Shown: positions 22,125-37,100 of the stretch, one piece after another
How the letters are laid out: each line of letters begins with the position of its first letter
Position numbering within the stretch: position 1 is the stretch's first letter
Origin: Mytilus edulis
Lineage: Eukaryota > Mollusca > Bivalvia > Mytilida > Mytilidae
Length of the DNA: 64,000 nt
Assembly (NCBI RefSeq): GCF_963676685.1
Contig: NC_092345.1
Span: 32,263,585 to 32,327,584 of the forward strand
Direction of reading: 5' to 3'
Translations under genes and position numbers: made by a program
The notes under the pieces: generated by a model
Seen by the model: only the letters and a program-made list of their open reading frames with translations
What the model was told of the DNA's origin: nothing
Databases searched by the model: none

Positions 22125-25100
22125 CTGTCAACAATGAAAAAATAATGTGTTTTATACTTTTAAGTCATTAATATAATGCCACTTTGTCACATTTTTATAT
22201 TTATTCTACAATGCATTATTCTATAGTTATTGGTACTGTTTGTGTACAATACGTCCCGAGTTTTGCGCCTGACCCCAAGTCAGAAGGCTTAGATTGTCTT
22301 GTATGTTTCTAATTTCAGTTCATTTATATGTTTTGGAGTTAAGTGTGAGTTAAGATTGACATCCATTTTCACTGAACTTTTTCTAGCCTTTTTTTCGTTA
22401 AATTCTAGATATTTAATGAATACACTTGTCAAACCTCATGTTTTGAAATTGAAAATTTACGGTCTCAAGTGGTGAAACATTAATTTTAATATACACCTGA
22501 TGCTGTGAAAGAATCTGTTTAACCCATTAGTGTAAATACTATTCATACCTTTCTTCTTTCATGTCCTGCATGGGTGGTGCTGATGGTATACTGTTTCCTC
22601 CTTCTGCTGTAAAATAATCACCTCAAAAATTGATATATATATAACCAGAGAAATTATCCAATTTTGTGACTGGAAAATTATTCCAATTTGGTTTGGCATT
22701 AATAAATTGTTACTATTTTCTCTCCTTGATTTGAACATGACAAAAAACTTAATTCCCTTTGATACATTTGTCATTCCCCTCAACATATTTTTAAATTGTT
22801 CTTTCATGTGCATGCATTCCATATCCATTCTTTATTTCCAATACATTACAAAACAAAGATATATTAATATTATTGATATCAATTCTGTTGCTCACAAAAC
22901 ATTTCTGTATTATATTCTTTTAAGTATATTTAAATAAAGTATGAAATGCAACACATGCCATGATCAATATAAAACACTCTTGAATGTGTATGTCTTGCTT
23001 TCTAACATGTTCTTAAAAGGGGGTCTCATTTGGGGGTTCCGATCCCGGATCCCGCTTACTGTTTTGTCAGATTCTCGTATCCCGCTTACACTATGTATGT
23101 AAGCAATTCTCATTTTTTTGTCATTTCCCGGGTCCCGCAAGACCTCATTTCCTGTTTTCACGCCACAATAATTTGACTTTCACCTGTCACGCTTACAAAA
23201 AATCGTCAATCCCGTGTCACACTTAGACCCCAATGAGACCCACTTAAAAATCACAAATAGCACACCCAGTACACTTTGATTTTCAATTGGTTAGTCATTT
23301 ATCTTATGAGATTTTTTTTTCAATTTGATGTGTAGTGTTTTTTTCTTTGAAATATAAAAAGACAAACTAATTGTTGAAGAATAATTTTAAGCCTTATGTT
23401 CTTTATAGATAGTAGAATTTGTTATAGGAAAACTGATTTATCTATTGTAGGTACCTTTAATTCCCAAGACACACAAATAGGATATACAAATACATTTTAC
23501 ATACCTCCACATATCAGAGCGACAACTTCAGCTGTCTTAGATGTCTGTAGTCTCTCGGGTATCATTGGTGGGGGGAGGGGCCTAAGGGGAGGGTCCAAGG
23601 CTTTAACTTCAGGATTAACATCTTCTTGAGTTGGTGTCTTCTTTAAGTCTGTACGGGGAGGGGGAACTGGAGGGGAAGCTGCAGCACTTTGTCCCTCTTC
23701 AGCACGTCTTTTGTATTGTGGAGGAAGAATGAAATTCTGTAATAAAAGTTAACAAGCATGTTTAATATATTAAATTGTTTAAAAGCCAGTTCATATATAT
23801 ATATTCTTTTTCATTTAGTTTTAATTATGAAATGTTCTTATAAAATCTGTAATAATCGCAACAAACAGTAATCACACTTATCATAGAGATTCCTACACCT
23901 GTACTAAAGTTATTGTCTGGAAACTAAATGTCTTTGGATAATGATGAAGGCAACAACAACAAAGACGACAACGTCAACATTGCCAAACCAGTATAAAGTC
24001 TCAAAACAACTTTCAGTCGTATAAAAATCATTTCAAACAAACAAATTTTTTTTTATTAACAGTCCCATTTCAAAGTTATGAAAACTTTATGTGAGTTTAT
24101 TTTCTTATAAGATAAACTATTTGCAATACTTCCCAACAGATTTTCATATATTTTATGTGTATTTGATGATGAGGGAAGTTTTAAATGACCTTGACTGGCT
24201 ATACAGCCGTCACCACGGTCTGTGTGTTTGATTCATGACAACACCCAATTGTCATGTTTTCACAAAGTTTGGCAAATACTAACCTGTGGATGAGGATACA
24301 GGATTGGACCCTGTGATGGACACATGCTTGTTCTATGTTGTGATGGGTAAACTATGGGTGAGGCCTGAGTCTGCTGAGGGTATACCATAGGTTGGGTCTG
24401 TCCCTGGTAAGGAGGATATACCATGTATGGGTAGCTGTTTCCTTCAGTCAATGTTTTAGGTTTCTCAAGGGAAGATGCAGCACCACTACCTTCCAAGGAA
24501 GGAATCTTGCATGGTCCCTTTTAAGATAATAAGATTAATATTAAGCATAGTCCTTATAACTGTAAATTCCAAAATTATAGCAAGGTTTTTATCAATGTGA
24601 ATAAGGTGATTGGGTGAGTATGGCAAAGGTAGGAATAAACAGAAATAGGGAATGTGTCAAAGAGACAACAACCCGCCAAATGAGCAGACAACAGCCAAAG
24701 GCCACCAATTAGTCTTTAACACAGCGTTCAACTTGCATTCTGAATTTTGATACATAAATTCATATGTAGATTTTTTTAAAATCACAATAATCTATCTCAC
24801 ATTTTTTGTGATAGCAAAGCATCAAATTATTCATTATTTTGTCTTGCAAAAGCTTGAAAAATATATATATGAAGTAATTTACTCACATCATGTAAATTAA
24901 TTGAATCTCTTATCTTTCTGTTGAGTTCATCTATTGTCTTGTCTTTGTCAGCCATGTAGTTCTGTAATAAACAAAATAGTATGGTAAATAATAAAATATG
25001 TAGTAGTTAATAGTGGATTATTTCCTTTTGGTGTGGTGTTGAAATACACTTTTGCATTTTAAGTACATGAAATCTATAAAATAAGTACTATTTCTGGGGG

Positions 25101-28100
25101 TTTGGATGGGGTTAAATGATTTAATAATAATGCCCTTAAAAATGAAGATTAGAGAAAAAAGGGGTTCATTTTTTGAAGATAAGAGAAAAAAGGGGTTAAT
25201 TTTTTAATGATTAGAGAAAAAAGGGGTGAAAATTAAACGTTTACAGAATAACAGACCCCCATCCAGACCCTCATTTCTGTTCTACAGGCAAATTTCAAAA
25301 TTGTTTGTTAATAGATAGATTCATCGTTGGTGTTGTATGCCAGTTAAAGCAGGATAGGTTATAAATGATGGCTTATTTTCATTAATGGAGAAAGATGGAG
25401 TCCCATAAGAGATCCTCTTTAACCTTCTGCAGACAAAATGGCCAATCTAGTTTTTCGTCCAAAGCAGACATATGAGACAGGTAATATTTCATTTGTCATC
25501 ATCAATCAATAAACTCACCTCGAGAGACCTGACTTTGACATCTTTTTCATTTTGAATTTCAATCAATGCTTTTTTCAGCATCTCTATTTCATCATCTTTC
25601 TCTTTCAATTCCTTCTTCAGCTTTTCTACTCTCTTTCTTTCCTCAATTAAACTTATCTTGTATCTAAAAATGGAAAAAAATAGTTTTCTAAAGTTATTCT
25701 AAAACAGGAACATATAAACTATCTTTTTATCTTATAAAATATTCATGCTTAATAGTTTAAAAAAAAAGACACCAACATTTAAGGAATGACTGTAATATTT
25801 TTTCTGTCTATGAAGAAATAACAAAAAAAATTTGGTGCACACTGAATAACGTGCCTAGCAGGTTATTTAACAGTGTGCACCACATTTTTTATGTTATTTT
25901 GAATAGACAGAAAAAATATTACAGTCATTTCTTATAATTTAATTCTAAATTCCATTTTAAAGGGTACCTTAGTCTATGGGCTCATAACAAAATAACGAAA
26001 GCCAATCAGAAGACGTGTTACATCCAAAATTAAATTATTGTTCAATACTGTGGATTCATTAATATTCTTTGGTTTACCAATTTTTGTGAATTTCATGGAA
26101 CGGAAGAACCACGAATTTTAATGTTCAACAAATTATAAAATAGTCTAAAGGAATGTATGCAAACTTTGCCAAAACCACGAAAATAAATATCCAGGAATAT
26201 GCAAGTTTTACTCAAATCACGAAAATTAGTACCCAAGAAACTATACGAATCCACAGTATCATGTTAAAAAAAAAAAATTAATGATTTATTGATGGCTGAT
26301 CAATTAAAGTCAAGTATTAAATATTGCATGTTTAGTGCTTGCCAGTTGCCACTGATAGTGAATGAAATATTCAATCTGAATGATACATGAAGCAAAAGAT
26401 GTTTAATATTAAGACATTCTTATGTTTACTTTAATTTTTGTTCCTGTCTAAGATCCAGTTCTTTGCCAACTTCGTCTAAATCACTCTGAAGCTGGTTCTC
26501 AATCACGTTCTCAGCAGCAGACATATCTGGTGAGGTCATCTGGTATTGTTCTATTGTTACAACATCTGTCTCAGAGCTCTGGCGACTTGGTTTTCCTGTA
26601 AATGAAAAACTGGTATAAGAATTTTAACATCTATGTTTACCAATTTTACTATTAATTAGACAAAAATATTGGGAATGTATGTCGAGTTGTTGTTTCTTTG
26701 ACACATTCCCCATTTCCATTCTCAATTTTCAATATATGCACTGCATTTTATGGATTTTTTTTTAAGAGAAACTGCAATTATATTATAGACAAAAGATACA
26801 TTTGATCTTACTTTAATACAAATTATTAAATAAATATTGATAGTTTTAAGACATTGATACATAATTTCATATTCATTTCTACTCACTTTTTTCCAACTTT
26901 TCCATTTTTTTGGTCAGTTTTCTATTTTCAATGTACAAGTTCCTGTACTCATTTGATCCCATAGTTAGCCTCTCTTTCAGATCTTCAATCTCACGTTTCA
27001 TGTCTTTTATCTCCTGTTTGTATTCCTTCTATAAAAGTAAAAGTTTGTAAATTAAAATACATTACAGCGTCAATTAATCATGATTTATAATGTAAATACA
27101 GTCAAACCTGCTGAAGACACCTCCTGTATTAAGCAAAATACTCTCCCTAAAGTGGTCTCTTAAAACAGGTTTGACTGTATAATTAAATTGACTAATTACA
27201 AAATTACAGGTTATCTATTATATTTCAAAGACGATTGTGTATTTCAACTACAACCACAACAAAGGGCCATTACTCTTAGATGAGATGTAACTAAGGAAAC
27301 ATCCTTGAGTTTGAAAGACCATTTTTATCTGCCTATCACAAAAGATACATTGATTTTTTCTCCAGAAAGCAATCAAAGAAAATAGGTTTATTGTTTTTGT
27401 ATATATACAGTCAAACTTCTATTAGGCAGTCACTCATGGGACGTTTCTGCTCAAGAGAGGTGACCTTTTAATTCCAGGTTCCAAAAATTATGATTCCTAC
27501 ATCCCCTGTGGGATTGCATGAACTCCTAACAGAGTGTGACAGTGTGCAACAAATTCTTATCATTGCGTTTGGTGATATCACTTTTTCACTTACCTGTTTC
27601 TTTGCAGAATCAGTCTGATATTGTGAGAGATGATGCTCCATTTTGGAATATCTGTCTTTTAGTGTTGACTGCGCAATAACAAGACACTGCATTGAACCTT
27701 CAATACTGGTTTCTGAAGCCTTTTCTAGTTTGTTTCCCAGCTCAGCATTATCTGTTCTTAACTTCTCTACTTGCTATTAACAAACAGGTGAAATGTAATT
27801 TCATGTTTTAACTTAAGTAGGTGAACATCTAAAAATTTTTGTTATTTTTAAAAAAACAAGACGAAAATCAACATTTCAGGGGTAACCAGATGCTCCGCAG
27901 GGCGTAGCTTTATACGACCGCAGAGGTTGAACCCTGAACGGTTAGGGCAAGTATGGACACAACATTCAAGCTGGATTCAGCTCTAAATTTGGATTGTGAT
28001 TAAATAGTTGACACAGCATAGGTTTCTGACACAGAATGAATGTGTTCTAATGAACTTAAAATTTTTGTTTCTCTTAGAGCAATTCACTATGCTGTTGAAT

Positions 28101-31100
28101 ATTAATCCTCTCAAAAAAATGTTTGAAGAAATTTTCATTTTTATTTATGAAATTTCAAATGAGAAAAATTGAACCCATTTTTTTTAATCACATCCCCCTT
28201 TCCCTTATTCCAAAACTAATCTCAATTAAAATTTCTAATGGAGTTTGCAACAATAACTACTCATTTAAATACATCATAAAATATTAAGATGTAAAAAAAC
28301 TGCTTGTTATCACTGAATGGTAAAGATTATTTTAATTTATCAGTTGGTAGTAAAAAGTGAATATACATTGTATATTGTATATAACAAAGATTTAAGTTGA
28401 TTCTGGACAAAGAAAGATAACTCCAATTAAAAAAAAATCTTGCTATTGCACAATATTTTGCAATTAGATATTTCTTGCTTACTATTCTGGACAAAGAAAG
28501 ATAACTCTAATTAAAAAAAAAATTGCTATTTCACAATATTGTGCAATTAGATATTTCTTGCCATTGCGCAATACTGTGCAATTGAAAAGACTTGCTATTG
28601 CACAATACTTAATATAATAATTTTAGATCCTGATTTGGACCAACTTGAAAACTGGGCCCATAATAAAAAATCTAAGTACATTTTTGGATTCAGCATATCA
28701 AAGAACTTCAAGATTTCAATTTTTGTTAAAATCAGACTAAGTTTAATTTTGGACCCTTTGGACTTTAGTGTAGACCAATTTGAAAACAGGACCAAAAATG
28801 AAGAATCTACATACACAGTTAGATTTGGTATATCAAAGAACCCCATTTATTCAATTTTTGATGAAATCAAACAAAGTTTAATTTTGGACCCCGATTTGGA
28901 CCAACTTGAAAACTGGGCCAATAATCAAGAATCTAAGTACATTTTTAGATTCAGCATATCAAAGAACCTAACTGATTCATTTTTTGTCAAAATCAAACTA
29001 AGTTTAATTTTGGACCATTTGGACCTTAATGTAGACCAATTTGAAAACGGGACCAAAAGTTAAGAATCTACATACACAGTCATGACAGTTAGATTCAGCA
29101 TATCAAAGAACCCCAATTATTCAATTTTGATGAAATCAAACAAAAGTTTAATTTTGGACCCTTTGGGCCCCTTATTATGTTGGGACCAAAACTCCCAAAA
29201 TTAAACCCAACCTTTCTTTTATGGTCATAAACCTTGTGTTTAAATTTCATAGATTTCTATTTACTTATACTAACGTTATGGTGCAAAAACCAAGAAAAAT
29301 GCTTATTTGGGTCCCTTTTTGGCCCCTAATTCCTAAACTGTTGGGACCTAAACTCCCAAAATCAATACCAACCTTCCTTTTGTAGTCATTAACATTGTGT
29401 TTAAATTTCATTGATTTCTATTTACTTAAACTAATGTTATTGTGCGAAAACCAAGAATAATGCTTATTTGGGCCCTTTTTTGGCCCCTAATTCCTAAACT
29501 GTTGAGACCAAAACTCCCAAAATCAATCCCAACCGTTCTTTTGTGGTCATAAACCTTGTGTCAAAATTTCATAGATTTCTATTAACTTAAACTAAAGTTA
29601 TAGTGCGAAAACCAAGAAAATGCTTATTTGGGCCCTTTTTGGCCCCTAATTCCTAAAATGTTGGGACCAAAACTCCCAAAATCAATACCAACCTTCCTTT
29701 TGTGGTCATAAACCTTGTGTTAAAATTTCATAGATTTCCATTCACTTTTACTAAAGTTAGAGTGCGAAAACTAAAAGTATTCGGATGCCGGACGACGACG
29801 ACGACGACGACGCCGACGCCAACGTGATAGCAATATACGACGAAAATTTTTTCAAAATTTGCGGTCGTATAAAAACAGCAAAATTTCCTTAAAATTACCA
29901 TTTCAGGGGCAGCAACCCAACAACGAAATGTCCGATTCAACTGAAAATTTCAGGGCAGATAGATCTTGACCTGTTGAACAATATTACCCCATGTCAGATT
30001 TGCTCTAAATGCTTTGGTTTTTGAGTTATAAGCCAAAAACTGCATTTTACCCCTATGTTCTATTTTTAGCCATGGCGGCCATCTTGGTTGGTTGGCCGGG
30101 TCACCGGACACATTTTTTAAACTAGATACCCCAATGATGATTGTGGCCAAGTTTGGTTAAATTTGGCCCAGTAGTTTCAGAGGAGAAGATTTTTGTAAAA
30201 GTTAACGCAGGACGACGAGGACGACGGACGACGACGGACGCCAAGTGATGAGAAAAGCTCACTTGGCCCTTTGGGCCAGGTGAGCTAAAAAATTGTTCAT
30301 CTAAAGTGTAAAGAATCAGATAAATTTTAAAAGGCCAGTATAAAAGTATTTCTAGATTCAAATCTTTACCTACCAATTTTTTTTTTGCCATTTCAAAGAA
30401 ATATTTGTATACAGTTTAATATTTTATATCTAAATGAGTCCATAAAAAATTACCTGCAACCTTCAATTTTAGGCAAGGATTTAGAAAATTAATGTGGTAA
30501 TCTTGTTTTCTCTTTCTCTTTTCTCAGTTTATATAAGAAATCAAGTGCATGCATTTCATTACTTATTATACTAATTAAAGAAATCCTTCTAAAAATCTGT
30601 TTAACGAAAAAATTCAAAATGATTGTTTGTATTCAAAATATGAAAGTTGCCGAATAAATTTATAGAGATTCATTCCAGTTGGACCGTAAGTTATAAAAAT
30701 TGTTGTACAATAATTGAGATTAGATCAATACTTATAGCAGAATAGGCCCACATAGCCATGAATATTCATTAGGATTTTTTGTTTTAAAGGGGCACTAGCT
30801 ACGAGATATATAAAAAATCTAAAGTTTAATTTTTTTCTGTTCAATCAATAATGAAAGTGAAATAGTGAAATAACAATTCGCTTTTTGCAGCCAAAAAGGT
30901 TCAATTTTGTCAAATTACGCTAAGAAACATTGATAATTAGTAATTCACTTGCAAGTGAATGAGTCGACCTCTTTAAATCCTTATTCATGTGAATTCAATT
31001 TAACCCCTAGCTAGAGATTGACAACGCATGCATTGTACGTGTACTGGTTATTTAAAGAAAAAGAATGTCAACAATGAAAGTGAAACTCAGTAAATCATTA

Positions 31101-34100
31101 GATTACTAATTTCGATGCACATAAAATCATTCTTATACGGTTAAAAACAATGAGAAACATCTATTTTTAATCTATAAAATAGAACCAAACAGACCTATAA
31201 AAATCCAATTGCACGTGTTGGTTTAATCTATTCATATCTTTATTTATGTTTACATCGCTTATATGGTCATCTGAGGTCAAATCGATAGTTAATTAGATGG
31301 CGTCTGGACTAAAATACACACGAAACGAACCTATATATTATCTACCCCATGCTCTGTAAATTGTTTATTTTAGACTTTTGATAGTTTGGATAAATCAAGT
31401 GCATGCATTTCATTACTTATTATACTAATTAAAGAAATCCTTCTAAAAATCTGTTTAATGAAAAAATTCAAAATGATTGTTTGTATTCAAAATATGAAAG
31501 TTGCCGAATAAATTTATAGAGATTCATTCCAGTTGGACCGTAAGTTATAAAAATTGTTGTACAATAATTGAGACAGTAGATCAATACTTATAGCAGAATA
31601 GGCCCACATAGCCATGAATATTCATTAGGATTTTTTGTTTTAAAGGGGCACTAGCTACGAGATATATAAAAAATCTAAAGTTTAATTTTTTTCTGTTCAA
31701 TCAATAATGAAAGTGAAATAGTGAAATAACAATTCGCTTTTTGCAGCCAAAAAGGTTCAATTTTGTCAAATTACGCTAAGAAACATTGATAATTAGTAAT
31801 TCACTTGCAAGTGAATGAGTCGACCTCTTTAAATCCTTATTCATGTGAATTCAATTTAACCCCTAGCTAGAGATTGACAACGCATGCATTGTACGTGTAC
31901 TGGTTATTTAAAGAAAAAGAATGTCAACAATGAAAGTGAAACTCAGTAAATCATTAGATTACTAATTTCGATGCACATAAAATCATTCTTATACGGTTAA
32001 AAACAATGAGAAACATCTATTTTTAATCTATAAAATAGAACCAAACAGACCTATAAAAATCCAATTGCACGTGTTGGTTTAATCTATTCATATCTTTATT
32101 TATGTTTACATCGCTTATATGGTCATCTGAGGTCAAATCGATAGTTAATTAGATGGCGTCTGGACTAAAATACACACGAAACGAACCTATATATTATCTA
32201 CCCCATGCTCTGTAAATTGTTTATTTTAGACTTTTGATAGTTTGGATAAATGTTTTACATTGTTATAAATCAAAGAGGAGAATTTGAGTCAAATCGGTGA
32301 CCATGAATTTGACAGCTAGTGCCCCTTTAAGGGTAATTTACATAATTATAGAGGTTATGAAATTATTAAAATTAATCAATACTGTTGCTGAAAGAAGCAA
32401 TAACATATACAGCAACAGCTTTTTCATGAGTTGTACATATTCAATTTGTAATGAATTCGAAGGCATTTAAAGGATGATATAAGATTTGTCTGATGAATGG
32501 TCTTGGAATAAAAGAAAAAAAGCATAAAGATAAATGCAAAGGAAACCAGGTGCTCCGCAGGGCGCAGCTTTATACGACCGCAGAGGTCGAACCCTGAACA
32601 GTTGGGGCAAGTATGGACAAAACATTCAAGCATGATACAGCTCTGAATTTGGATTGTGATCAAATTTTTGACATTACATGGGTTTTTTTTACACAAAACA
32701 AATGCCAAGATTTTACAAATCAATTAAAGATTTCTTCTTCAAACTTTTTAAATCTAAAATTAAATAGTTGACACAGCATAGGTTTCTGACACAGAATGAA
32801 TGTGGTCTAATGAACTTAAAAGGTTTTTTTTGCCTTTGAGCAAATCACTATGCTGTTGAATATTAATCCTCTCAAAAAAATGTTTGAAGAAATTTTCTTT
32901 TTATTATGAAATCTGAAATGAGAAAAATTTAACCCCCCCCCCCCTTTTTTTTCACATCCCCGTTTCCCTTTTTCAAAACTGATATCAATTCAAATTTCTA
33001 ATGGAGTTTGCAACAATAACTACTCATTTAAATACATCATAAAATATTAAGATGTAAAAAAACTGCTTGTTATCACTGAATGGTAAAGATTATTTAAATT
33101 TATCAGTTGGTAGTAAAAAGTGTATATACATTGTATATTGTATATAACAAAGATTTAAGTTGATTCTGGACAAAGAAAGATAACTCCAATTAAAAAAAAT
33201 TCTTGCTATTGCACAAATAGGATATTTCTTGCTTACTATTCTGGACAAAGAAAGATAACTCTAATTAAAAAAAAATTTGCTATTTCACAATATTGTGCAA
33301 TTAGATATTTCTTGCCATTGCACAATACTGTGCAATTGAAAAGACTTGCTATTGCACAATACTTAATATAATAATTTTAGATCCTGATTTGGACCAACTT
33401 GAAAACTGGGCCCATAATCAAAAATCTAAGTACATGTTTAGATTCAGCATATCAAAGAGGCCCAAGAATTCAATTAATGTTAAAATCAAACTTAGTTTAA
33501 TTTTGGACCCTTTGGACTTTAATGTAGAATTTGAAATTTGAAAACAGGACCAAAAATGAAGAATCTACATACACAGTTAGATTTGGCATATCAAAGAACC
33601 CCAAGGATTCAATTTTTGATGAAATCAAAGAAAGTTTAATTTTGGACCCTTTGGACCTTAATGTAGACCAATTTGAAAACTGGACCAAAAAAACTTCAAT
33701 AATCAAGAATCTAAGTACATTTTTAGATTCAACATGTCAAAGAACCCAACCGATTCATTTTTTGTCAAAATCAAACTAAGTTTAATTTTGGACCCTTTGG
33801 ACCTTAATGTAGACCAATTTGAAAACGGGACCAAAAGTTGAGAATCTACATATACAGTTAGATTCGGCATATCAAAGAACCCCAATTATTCAATTTTGAT
33901 GAAATCAAACAAAGTTTAATTTTGGACCCTTTGGGCCCCTTTTTCCTAAACTGTTGGGACCAAAACTCCCAAAATCAATACCAACCTTCCTTTTATGGTC
34001 ATAAGCCTTGTGTTTAAATTTCATAGATTTGTATTTACTTATACTAACATTATAGTGCGAAAACCAAGAAAAATGCTTATTTGGGTCCCTTTTTGGCCCC

Positions 34101-37100
34101 TAATTCCTAATATGTTGGGTCCTAAACTCCCAAAATAAATACCAACCTTCCTTTTGTGGTCATAAACATTGTGTTTAAATTTCATAGATTTCCATTTACT
34201 TAACCTAAGGTTATTGTGCAAAAACCAAGAAAAATGCTTATTTGGGCCCTTTATTGGCCCCTTATTCCTAAACTATTGAAACCAAAACTCCCAAAATCAA
34301 TCCCAATCTTTCTTTTGTGGTCATAAACCTTGTGTCAAAATTTCATAGATTTCTATTAACTTAAACTAAAGTTATGGTGCGAAAACCAAGAAAATGCTTA
34401 ATTGGGCCCTTTTTGGCCCCTTATTCCTAAAATGTTGGGACCAAAACTCCCAAAATCAATACCAACATTCCTTTTATGGTCATAAACCTTGTGTTAAAAT
34501 TTCATAGATTTCTATTCACTTTTACTAAAGTTAGAGTGCGAAAACTAAAAGTATTCGGACGCCGGACGACGACGACGACGACGCAGACGCCAACGTGATA
34601 GCAATATACGACGAAAATTTTTTCAAAATTTGCGGTCGTATAAAAATTCCTAAAGAGGCAGTCAATTTTATGTTTACAATAGAGCTTATTGTGGTGACCA
34701 TGTTTACCCTGATATTTTTTCTCTTTTTGCTATGTTTTATAAAGTTATGAGCTAAACACTGCAGTTAAACACCTATATTCTAGTTAAAGCCATGTTAGTT
34801 GATCAACCTTGATAAAAATCACAAACTTCATATAAGACATCCTACAGATGATACAGACAAATCATTTCAAATCATTGAGCAGTTTGTAAAGTTGATTTCT
34901 ATAATATACTATATGCACAACACAGATACCATGAAAGGTATTTCTTTACAAGAAGATATTTTACCCAGCTGCCAAATTACAGAATTATGACTGTGAATAG
35001 ATAAGTCTTTACTTATACTTATTTATAAATGCAGCCACATGCTTAGCCGAGAAGCAGTAAATACCAATTCTTGATTTGACCATGGTTCAAACATGTAATT
35101 TTTTGCATTACAAGCAACCAACATATGTATAATTCAAAATCAGGTCATAACAATGAAGATATAAACTTACCAATTGAACATAAGCCAAATTCTTTTCTTT
35201 CTCTTCAACTTGGTCATGTATAGCCTCGATTTCAGCTGCTTTTTCTTTCAGCTGAATTTGTAGGTTGTATACTTGTAATCCTAGGACGTCTTGATCTTGA
35301 CTTAACTTCTGCTTCAAGGTATGATTCTCTTCCTTACACATCTAAAAAACATCAACACACATAATTTGTACAAATTTTTTTCTCATTAGTTCATAAAAAT
35401 CATAAATAGAGTCAACATTAAGGAGTCACTTGATGGTTAATATCATATTGAAAAAAGAATAATTCTTGCATTGCTGATACCTTTGTTTTCTGCCTTTCTA
35501 TTCAATGTACCAAAAACAAAAACAGACAAAAATACAAAAATAAGTTAAAAATCATTCAAGGGCAATAACTCCTATAAAGAGTTGTTTTATGGTTTTGGTT
35601 AGTTCACGTCTTTGTAATTCTTGTATAATATTCAATGCTGATTATTTTTTAGTGTTCACAGTTTTTGTTTAATCTATCTAAAATGAACTTTACTCTTGAT
35701 ATCTTGACATTATTATTTTGATATCAGTTAAGCCCTTATACAGAAAATATATCTAGCTTTCACATTTTTAGAATATAAATAAATACCTGTAAATCATTAG
35801 CCATTTTATGATTATGTTCTGTGAATGTTTTAAGCTCCTCCTGAAGTAGCTCTTTGACATTATCAGCAGCTGCCAATTTGTCTTCTAAGTTCTGGATCTT
35901 CTCTGACAAGTAATCAATGTTCTCCTAAAATACAAAAGCTTTACATGAGAGATCCACATCAGTAAAGGGAAGGGGAGACAGTTTACCATAGTATTGACAT
36001 TTTTTTTTTATATAGGAAAAAATCAAAGGCAGTTGTGAAATGAAATGACCAAAAGGGATATATTGTTTATATCCAGATGGCATCTTTGAAAAAATAAAAG
36101 GCTACCAGGTTAGATGTTGAGCCTCAAAATGAGAAATATTTGTAAATGCATTCACATTTTTTAAACAAATTAATATGATTTTCTTATTTTGGTATATTTA
36201 ACGATTGCATAGCAATATAAAACTATTAAAAATGTGCTTAAGAGGACAATTGAAAGATACATCTAGTATGCTGGATATTCATTAGCAACCAACCAATAAA
36301 CTGATGTATGCTATGTTTATTTTAATTCCATTATTGGTAAAGAATTTCATGACAATCTATACAACAATGCAAACTTGCAAAATGTTGGAAAGTAAATGTT
36401 TGACCTTAGAGAGTGATTAGAATTGTTATAACAGAGCATTGATTGACCCTAGTATCTCAGAAATGTTAATAAATATCATAACTGTCTTACTTTATCTGAA
36501 GACAAAATTTCTCCTTGTCTGTGTAGCAATAGCTGGGTTTGTTCTAATTCAGCTTTTGTACTGTCTAGGTTTGACTTCAGGTGTTCAACAAGGCTCTCCT
36601 GTTTGGCAAGTTTTATTTCTAAATCTTCAATTTGACGTGCAGACTCTTTATCTGTTCCTTCTTGTTTGGTAAAATGTTGCTGAAATAAATAAATGAAATC
36701 AGTAAAATTGTTATGTTAATACTGTGATTATGAAATAAAATAGTAAAAAAATTGATACAAAGAAAAGAAAAAACTTTACAATCTAATTTCAAGCTATTTA
36801 TGCTTATATATGGATGAATGAGACAATTACTTTTGTGATATCAATAAACCATGAACAAAACAATAATCTGTGACCATAAAACATCATATCCTGTCTCACA
36901 ATATTTCTATTTCTAATGAAAATTGTGGTCAAAACAGATCACTGAATATCAGACAGACACAGAGGCCAGAAAAATAAATGATTCCTCTACTGTAGATTTA
37001 TTGTTTTTTTGTTGTAAATCATTTTTTGTGGGTTTCGTGGTAGGGGGCGAACCACAAATTTAAATATTCAAAGAACTACAAATTTTCAATCAGCTTTGTA

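Noticed and set aside
21899-22171. 90-residue plus-strand frame
   Set aside because: Antisense shadow of the zinc-finger exon of the TAX1BP1-like gene.
28635-29063. 142-residue frame with DQLENW...SLILDP repeats
   Set aside because: It lies within the mussel interspersed repeat and recurs broken in copies 1 and 3, with no sign of coding constraint.
36439-36672. 77-residue hydrophobic plus-strand frame resembling a membrane protein
   Set aside because: Antisense of coiled-coil exon 5; the hydrophobicity arises from reverse-complemented Lys/Glu codons.
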